From positions 1 to 10,991 of the forward strand of contig CAYGTK010000144.1 of assembly GCA_964352775.1 (NCBI GenBank): DNA of 10,991 nucleotides, given 5' to 3'. This document shows, piece after piece, positions 7,777 through 10,991 of this stretch; the first letter of the stretch is position 1, and each line of letters begins with the position of its first letter. A program made the translations under genes and the position numbers. This stretch comes from CAYGTK01 sp964352775 (GTDB lineage Bacteria; Bacteroidota; Bacteroidia; Chitinophagales; CAIOSU01). The notes under the pieces were generated by a model. The model made no database searches. It saw only the letters and a program-made list of their open reading frames with translations, and was not told the DNA's origin.

Positions 7777-8238
7777 ATGTATCAGGTACTTAATGTTCTG
7801 CACTCTTGGAATAAATGGTTGGTGTTGGTTTTCGCCGTAATGGCTATTTTTCACGCCTTAGGTTCTATGAAGGGAGATAAGCCCTATACGGCTTTAGCCA
7901 ACAAACTAAGCATGTTCTTTATCCTGACGCTTCACTTGCAGTTGGTATTGGGATTGTTGCTTTATGTGGCTTTTAGCCCTGTAACGCAAAGTGCCTTTGC
8001 TGACTTTGGTGCTGCTATGAAAAATGCCACCCTACGTTACTGGGCGGTAGAACACCTTACCGTGGGTATACTAGCTGTAATAGCGGGTACGGTAGGCCGT
8101 GCATTATCAAAAAAGAAAGAGTTGGCTTCGGCGAAATATAAAACGGTTGCCATTTTCTACAGCATTACATTGCTCCTTATAGCCGTAAATATCTTTTTAC
8201 CACTAAAGCATGGTAAAGAGTTATTCCTTCTTCCATAA
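7777..8238 (+). CDS. Four-helix cytochrome-b-like membrane protein
   Basis: A 153-residue integral membrane protein with four predicted helices (about 11-30, 44-66, 93-110 and 122-142). Histidines occur in or near these helices: His9 and His26 at the first, His53 (TLHLQLVLG) in the second, His93 (RYWAVEHLTVG) at the start of the third. This pattern suits haem ligation across a small bundle, and Bacteroidota proteins of this shape are commonly labelled 'cytochrome b'. Haem binding is inferred, not shown; no partner oxidase, dehydrogenase or electron donor is adjacent. A KKK stretch after the third helix suggests that this loop is cytoplasmic. The gene diverges from YitT and converges on the MORN-repeat gene with an 11-bp gap, so it is probably monocistronic. 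The start is ATG with A-rich upstream sequence. Confidence 0.8.
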   Translation: MYQVLNVLHSWNKWLVLVFAVMAIFHALGSMKGDKPYTALANKLSMFFILTLHLQLVLGLLLYVAFSPVTQSAFADFGAAMKNATLRYWAVEHLTVGILAVIAGTVGRALSKKKELASAKYKTVAIFYSITLLLIAVNIFLPLKHGKELFLLP

Positions 8239-8249
8239 AGTATGTTGAA

Positions 8250-8636
8250 TTAGCGGGAGGCTACTATTGCTCCCTCGGCGTCGTATTCTGTGGCGGCAGT
8301 GCGTTGCCCCTCATCGTATTCAATAACGTATTGTAAGTCGCCATCGTTGGTATATACATGCCATTTGCCATCGCGTTCACCCATTTGGAATTGAGCATAG
8401 GCCATCTTCTTACCACTAATGCTGTATTGTATCCAAGTGCCATGCTTCTCGCCATTTTTCAAAAAGCCTGTTTGGGCTAGCTTACCTTTTTCATCATACC
8501 CACGAAGCTGAATGATATTACCTGGCAATTCCTTCTCTAGCCAAGTGTTTACTTCACGAGCTTGTGGTACTTCTAATTGAGCCATAGCGGTAAGGCCGAT
8601 GGCTAATGCGAATAGTAAAATTATAGCTTTTCTCAT
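8250..8636 (-). CDS. Exported MORN-variant repeat protein
   Basis: A 128-residue protein with a signal peptide (residues 1-20, ending TAMAQ), so it is periplasmic or surface-located. Three degenerate MORN-type units follow: GFLKNGEKHGTWIQY (57-71), QFQMGERDGKWHVY (82-95) and EYDEGQR (106-112), each with the G-x-x-x-G-x-W-x-x-Y or related beta-hairpin pattern. Proteins with this repeat are abundant in Bacteroidota and are often automatically labelled 'YwqK-family antitoxin'. No toxin-like partner is visible here, so I would not use that label. A scaffold or binding role is possible, but the function is unknown. The repeat count is low for the family. The start is ATG; 155 bp separate it from the next gene upstream on the same strand, so it may have its own promoter. 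Confidence 0.82.
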   Translation of the reverse strand: MRKAIILLFALAIGLTAMAQLEVPQAREVNTWLEKELPGNIIQLRGYDEKGKLAQTGFLKNGEKHGTWIQYSISGKKMAYAQFQMGERDGKWHVYTNDGDLQYVIEYDEGQRTAATEYDAEGAIVASR

Positions 8637-8642
8637 TACAGC

Positions 8643-8674
8643 TTAACATTGAGTTAACACTACTGTAACGTTAA
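8643..8674. promoter_or_regulatory. Iterated TTAAC/GTTAA half-sites upstream of the MORN-repeat gene
   Basis: Two overlapping dyads lie 7-38 bases before the ATG at 8636. TTAAC (8643-8647) pairs with GTTAA (8653-8657). TTAAC (8654-8658) plus TAC (8661-8663) pairs with GTA (8665-8667) plus GTTAA (8670-8674) around base 8664. On the minus strand a very weak promoter match (TTG-N20-TAATTTAA) overlaps the outer dyad, so a regulator bound here could block transcription. No regulator gene is adjacent. AT-rich sequence makes such dyads fairly likely by chance. Confidence 0.25.
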
Positions 8675-8791
8675 ATTAAGGATGTTTGTTACAAAAGTCA
8701 ATTAAGTTGTTGAATAGAGTCTACTATTCTGGTCGATCAAAATGATGGAAAAGGGAGTTGAAAAGACTAAGTATAGGGTAGATGTAGTGCT

Positions 8792-9343
8792 CTACTTGAA
8801 GCTGGTGAGCTTGGCCCAGCCTTGGCGTTTGTTGTACATCAGCACATAGGTTTCCGCCTTAATAAGGTGGGGGCTGTTATCGGCTTTGTAGGCTTCCCAA
8901 ACAGCCGGGTCGCGCTGCAATAATTTTTTCAGTGTCATTTGCTTTCCACCTGGGCCGTCGGTGTAATACAAGTTCTCTGAATTCAGGGCAAGTATGTTTC
9001 CCATGGCATCGCGCTCTACAGGTGCATCGGGATTGGTCAATAGCATTATCGGCCCGCCTATTACTACCTGAAATACCTGCGCATTGTTGTCTATCACAAA
9101 ATCGATACCATTGTGATCTTGAAAGCCAACGCAATTAAGATCTTTCAGTTTATGGGTTACCAGTTGGTCTTCCACCAAAAATACAAGTGAAGTGCCTGAG
9201 CCAATAGTGGCATATTTATACTGTCCTAGGTCTTTTAGTTTGTTGTTCTGGTAGTCTTCAGCGGTCATATACACACCACCCCGCTTCATTTCAGTAAAAC
9301 CAAAAAGCGTAAGCGCTACTAGTAAGAACAATAACTTTTGCAT
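8792..9343 (-). CDS. Small exported protein of unknown function
   Basis: A 183-residue protein I do not recognise by name. It begins with a hydrophobic signal peptide (about 1-18, MQKLLFLLVALTLFGFTEM), so it is predicted to be exported. The mature start, RGGVYMTAEDYQNNKL, followed by alternating short beta-strands (THKLKDLNCVGFQDHNGIDF, then QVFQVVIGGPIMLL), recalls a loosely conserved set of Bacteroidota secreted proteins that begin 'GVYLTxEDFxNN'; this is recollection, not a search result. There is one cysteine (Cys71) in the mature part, and it is not in lipobox position. A glycine turn (TDGPGGKQ, 128-135) precedes a helical C-terminus. It diverges from the T9SS protein gene, with a perfect TAnnTTTG element lying against its ATG. 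Function is unknown. Confidence 0.8.
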   Translation of the reverse strand: MQKLLFLLVALTLFGFTEMKRGGVYMTAEDYQNNKLKDLGQYKYATIGSGTSLVFLVEDQLVTHKLKDLNCVGFQDHNGIDFVIDNNAQVFQVVIGGPIMLLTNPDAPVERDAMGNILALNSENLYYTDGPGGKQMTLKKLLQRDPAVWEAYKADNSPHLIKAETYVLMYNKRQGWAKLTSFK

Positions 9344-9347
9344 ACTG

Positions 9348-9355
9348 CAAAGGTA
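9348..9355 (-). promoter_or_regulatory. Candidate -7 element (TACCTTTG) directly before the exported-protein start
   Basis: The minus strand reads TACCTTTG, then CAGT, then the ATG at 9343. The octamer is a perfect TAnnTTTG, but no -33 TTG lies at the usual 17-23 base spacing. If it is functional, transcription would begin at the start codon and the message would be leaderless. It resembles the elements at 3836-3843 and 2682-2689, all reading TAnCTTTGC. Confidence 0.45.
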
Positions 9356-9466
9356 ACGAATTGCACGCGCCTTAATTTTTGGTGAATTATTTTTTTTGCA
9401 GCGTAGGGGTAAATGCTACTTCAGTTGTCTAAGCAGTAGAATTGACCAAAAACTTAAAAAATAACT

Positions 9467-10435
9467 ATGAAACAGAGAATCATTCTTATCGCCTTATCGC
9501 TATTTACCTTCACTATAGGGAAAGCACAAGATTCAATTTATTATGATGCGGAAGTATTTACTGAAGCCTATGTGGAATTAACTGGCGCAACTGTGCTTAT
9601 TGATTCAGCTTGGGATGAACCAGAATTGCCTGTGTCCTTCGGGAATAACTTTACTTTCAATTACTTTGGAGTAGAAGTAGACTCCTTAATAATTGGCGAT
9701 TACGTCTACTTTGATGAGGACGACACTTGGTATATTGATGTCCTCTATTCTGATTGGGTAGGACGTATTAATGATCTTTCTCCCATCTCTTATTTAATAG
9801 ATGGTACAGCGGGAGATCGCATTTTTAAAGTAGAATGGAAAAACGCGGGTTTCTTCTGCGAGTTCGAAGATTCGAATTCTACAGACGACTTTGTGAACGT
9901 GCAGCTATGGTTGTATGAGGCTGATAGCTCAATAGAAGTTCGTGTAGGGCCTAATTCGGTAAACGACCCTGTAACTGCCTTTTGTGAAGAAGGTGGTCCA
10001 TACACAGGGCTTATTTTTGAAGAGACGGGGCCATCACCACAGGGTGTTTACCTAGCCGGCTCGGTAGCTAACCCAACGCCAGTTTACACCATTCCTATTC
10101 CGCATACTGGAATGCCTACTAATGGCACAGTTTATCGTTTTTTTCCAGTTATCATTCAAAAGGATACTTCTACGGTAGGTTTAAACGATCGCTTAGTGCT
10201 CGATCTAAAGCTGTACCCTAATCCTGCCAGTAACAACCTTAGCGTGCAATTACTCAACGATATAGGTGCGGCAGACGTGTTAGTCTATGACATTACAGGT
10301 AGAGTAGTGCTTAAAGAAACAGTAACTACAACTACTAAAATGGATGTAGATATAAGTAGTTTGGCAAATGGTATTTACCAAGTGGTAATAGAAAAAGGAG
10401 AAGTGCGCTACAATGGTAGGTTCCTGAAGCAATAG
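9467..10435 (+). CDS. T9SS-secreted protein with type A C-terminal sorting domain
   Basis: A 322-residue extracellular or surface protein. A signal peptide (1-20, ending IGKA before Q21) directs Sec export. The C-terminus (about 248-322) is a type A T9SS sorting domain, with the LYPNPASN entry motif (249-256), VYDITGRVV (273-281), DISSLANGIYQVVI (295-308) and a final FLKQ. The domain directs outer-membrane passage and is normally cleaved. The middle (about 25-228) looks like an acidic all-beta domain rich in aromatic residues, with two cysteines (Cys131, Cys173) that could form a disulfide. FKVEWKNAGF is a phrase I associate with Bacteroidota secreted beta-sandwich proteins, but I see no catalytic motif, so enzyme, adhesin or binding roles remain open. 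The ATG start is preceded by an A-rich stretch. The gene is single, divergent from the unknown exported protein, and ends at a clear terminator. No T9SS machinery gene is in the window. Confidence 0.92.
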   Translation: MKQRIILIALSLFTFTIGKAQDSIYYDAEVFTEAYVELTGATVLIDSAWDEPELPVSFGNNFTFNYFGVEVDSLIIGDYVYFDEDDTWYIDVLYSDWVGRINDLSPISYLIDGTAGDRIFKVEWKNAGFFCEFEDSNSTDDFVNVQLWLYEADSSIEVRVGPNSVNDPVTAFCEEGGPYTGLIFEETGPSPQGVYLAGSVANPTPVYTIPIPHTGMPTNGTVYRFFPVIIQKDTSTVGLNDRLVLDLKLYPNPASNNLSVQLLNDIGAADVLVYDITGRVVLKETVTTTTKMDVDISSLANGIYQVVIEKGEVRYNGRFLKQ

Positions 10436-10456
10436 AAATATCTCATTTAGAATTAG

Positions 10457-10493
10457 AGAAGGAAGAAGGCTATGCTTTCTTCCTTTTTTGTTT
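10457..10493 (+). terminator. Rho-independent terminator of the T9SS protein gene, reaching into the convergent gene
   Basis: A 13-bp stem (10457-10469 with 10475-10487, including two G-U pairs) closes a five-base loop and is followed by an unbroken T-run (10484-10489) and TTT. It lies 21 bases after the T9SS protein stop codon. The loop contains the TAG stop of the minus-strand DUF4442 gene, and the 3' arm encodes that gene's last lysine/arginine codons. The reverse orientation has no good T-run after the stem, so termination should be strong only for plus-strand transcription. Confidence 0.85.
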
Positions 10494-10964
10494 GTAGTAC
10501 TCTTTGGTAGCTACGTAAATGGTCTTATCTATTTCGGCTACCACTTTACCGCTTTTGTTCTTCAAGTAGCAGGTGAAGTAGTAATCGAATTCTGGTTCCG
10601 TTTTCAGGCGAGTCTTTATTTCTTCTATTTGTTCTGGGCTCACGGTAAAGGTGCAGGTAAGCAGTTCGGTGCCTGGTCGCTTAAAGCGGATGGTGGCGGC
10701 CTTATCCCATACCACATGGTCTTTACCCAATATGCGCATCAACATGAGCATATACATCGGGTCTACTGCGCTGTACATGCTACCACCATAAATAGTACCT
10801 ACATAGTTGCGAGTGCGTAAACTTAGCGGTAGCTGAATGGTCAATTCGGTATAATCTCCGGCAATGTAAGTCACCTTGGCACCGCTACCTCTATAGGCAG
10901 GAAACACATTGAAGCCTATTCGCATTTTCCAGCTTTCCCAGCTTTCTCCTTTCTTTTTCAGCAT
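10470..10964 (-). CDS. DUF4442 hotdog-fold protein (thioesterase-like)
   Basis: A 164-residue cytoplasmic protein of the DUF4442 family, a branch of the hotdog-fold thioesterase superfamily. The most conserved stretch is NYVGTIYGGSMYSAVDP (53-69), followed by MYMLMLMR, then VVWDKAATIRFKRPG (84-98). The 'GTIYGGSMYSAVDP' helix start is in the place of the active-site helix of acyl-CoA thioesterases, so acyl-CoA or acyl-ACP thioester hydrolysis or binding is plausible, but activity is not established for this family. Length is normal and there is no signal peptide. The C-terminus is very basic (KQKRKKA). The gene converges on the T9SS protein gene, and its final codons lie within that gene's terminator hairpin. 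The start is ATG at 10964, with only 27 bases of upstream sequence visible, so its promoter is mostly outside the window. Confidence 0.9.
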   Translation of the reverse strand: MLKKKGESWESWKMRIGFNVFPAYRGSGAKVTYIAGDYTELTIQLPLSLRTRNYVGTIYGGSMYSAVDPMYMLMLMRILGKDHVVWDKAATIRFKRPGTELLTCTFTVSPEQIEEIKTRLKTEPEFDYYFTCYLKNKSGKVVAEIDKTIYVATKEYYKQKRKKA

Positions 10965-10991
10965 AATTATCCTTGGGTCTCTCTTCTTAGT

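Noticed and set aside
8255..8274. GGGAG...CTCCC inverted repeat between the converging cytochrome-b-like and MORN-repeat genes
   Set aside because: Only five base pairs, inside coding sequence and without a T-run in either direction, so not a convincing terminator.
8264..8455. A 63-codon minus-strand frame overlapping the MORN-repeat gene in another register
   Set aside because: The MORN-repeat frame has a signal peptide and recognisable repeats; this one has neither.
8250..8636. Toxin-antitoxin module, because MORN-variant proteins are often labelled YwqK antitoxin
   Set aside because: The protein has a signal peptide and no neighbouring gene resembles a toxin; the label comes from automatic annotation rather than from evidence here.
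9388..9400. Promoter for the T9SS gene at the TATTTTTTTTGCAG stretch
   Set aside because: The T-run makes the -7 spacing wrong, and no TTG lies at an acceptable distance upstream.
10488..10820. A 110-codon open frame on the plus strand, antisense to the DUF4442 gene
   Set aside because: The opposite strand encodes clear DUF4442 motifs, and this frame starts immediately after the terminator hairpin of the upstream gene.

Overview
The window reads as a chromosomal segment of a Bacteroidota bacterium. Three things support this: a C-terminal type IX secretion (T9SS) sorting domain, a TonB-dependent receptor with the N-terminal carboxypeptidase-regulatory-like domain typical of the phylum, and promoter elements of the Bacteroidota form TAnnTTTG in place of TATAAT. 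Start sites are preceded by A/T-rich sequence rather than clear Shine-Dalgarno motifs. I cannot place it below phylum with confidence; a flavobacterial-type lineage is plausible. No rRNA, tRNA, CRISPR array, transposase or phage gene was seen, and no gene-free stretch exceeds 300 bases.

Layout. Positions 1-177 are non-coding and hold a palindrome-rich, GC-richer block that looks like a dispersed intergenic repeat. Positions 178-6386 (minus strand) hold three closely spaced genes, transcribed in the order AsmA-like lipid-transfer/outer-membrane biogenesis protein, orphan sensor histidine kinase, TonB-dependent receptor, with gaps of 24 and 20 bp. Kinase and receptor each also have a candidate promoter of their own. 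Positions 6491-7638 (minus) hold a YitT-family membrane protein followed, with a one-base TAATG overlap, by a 52-residue DUF2256 zinc-ribbon protein. Divergent from YitT, at 7777-8238 (plus), is a four-helix cytochrome-b-like membrane protein. Positions 8250-9343 (minus) carry two small exported proteins, one with MORN-type repeats and one unrecognised. Positions 9467-10435 (plus) encode a T9SS-secreted protein. It converges on a DUF4442 hotdog-fold protein (10470-10964, minus), and the intergenic terminator hairpin runs into the end of that gene.

How they work together. Most products act at or beyond the cell envelope: receptor in the outer membrane, AsmA-like protein across the periplasm, kinase, YitT and cytochrome-b-like protein in the inner membrane, plus three exported proteins. 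The most coherent unit is AsmA-kinase-receptor, but no response regulator is present, so any regulatory link is inferred. I see no defence system, biosynthetic cluster or clearly new multi-gene system. The best leads are the H-box change in the kinase, promoters lying directly against start codons, the DUF2256 gene coupled to YitT, and the repeat at the left edge.
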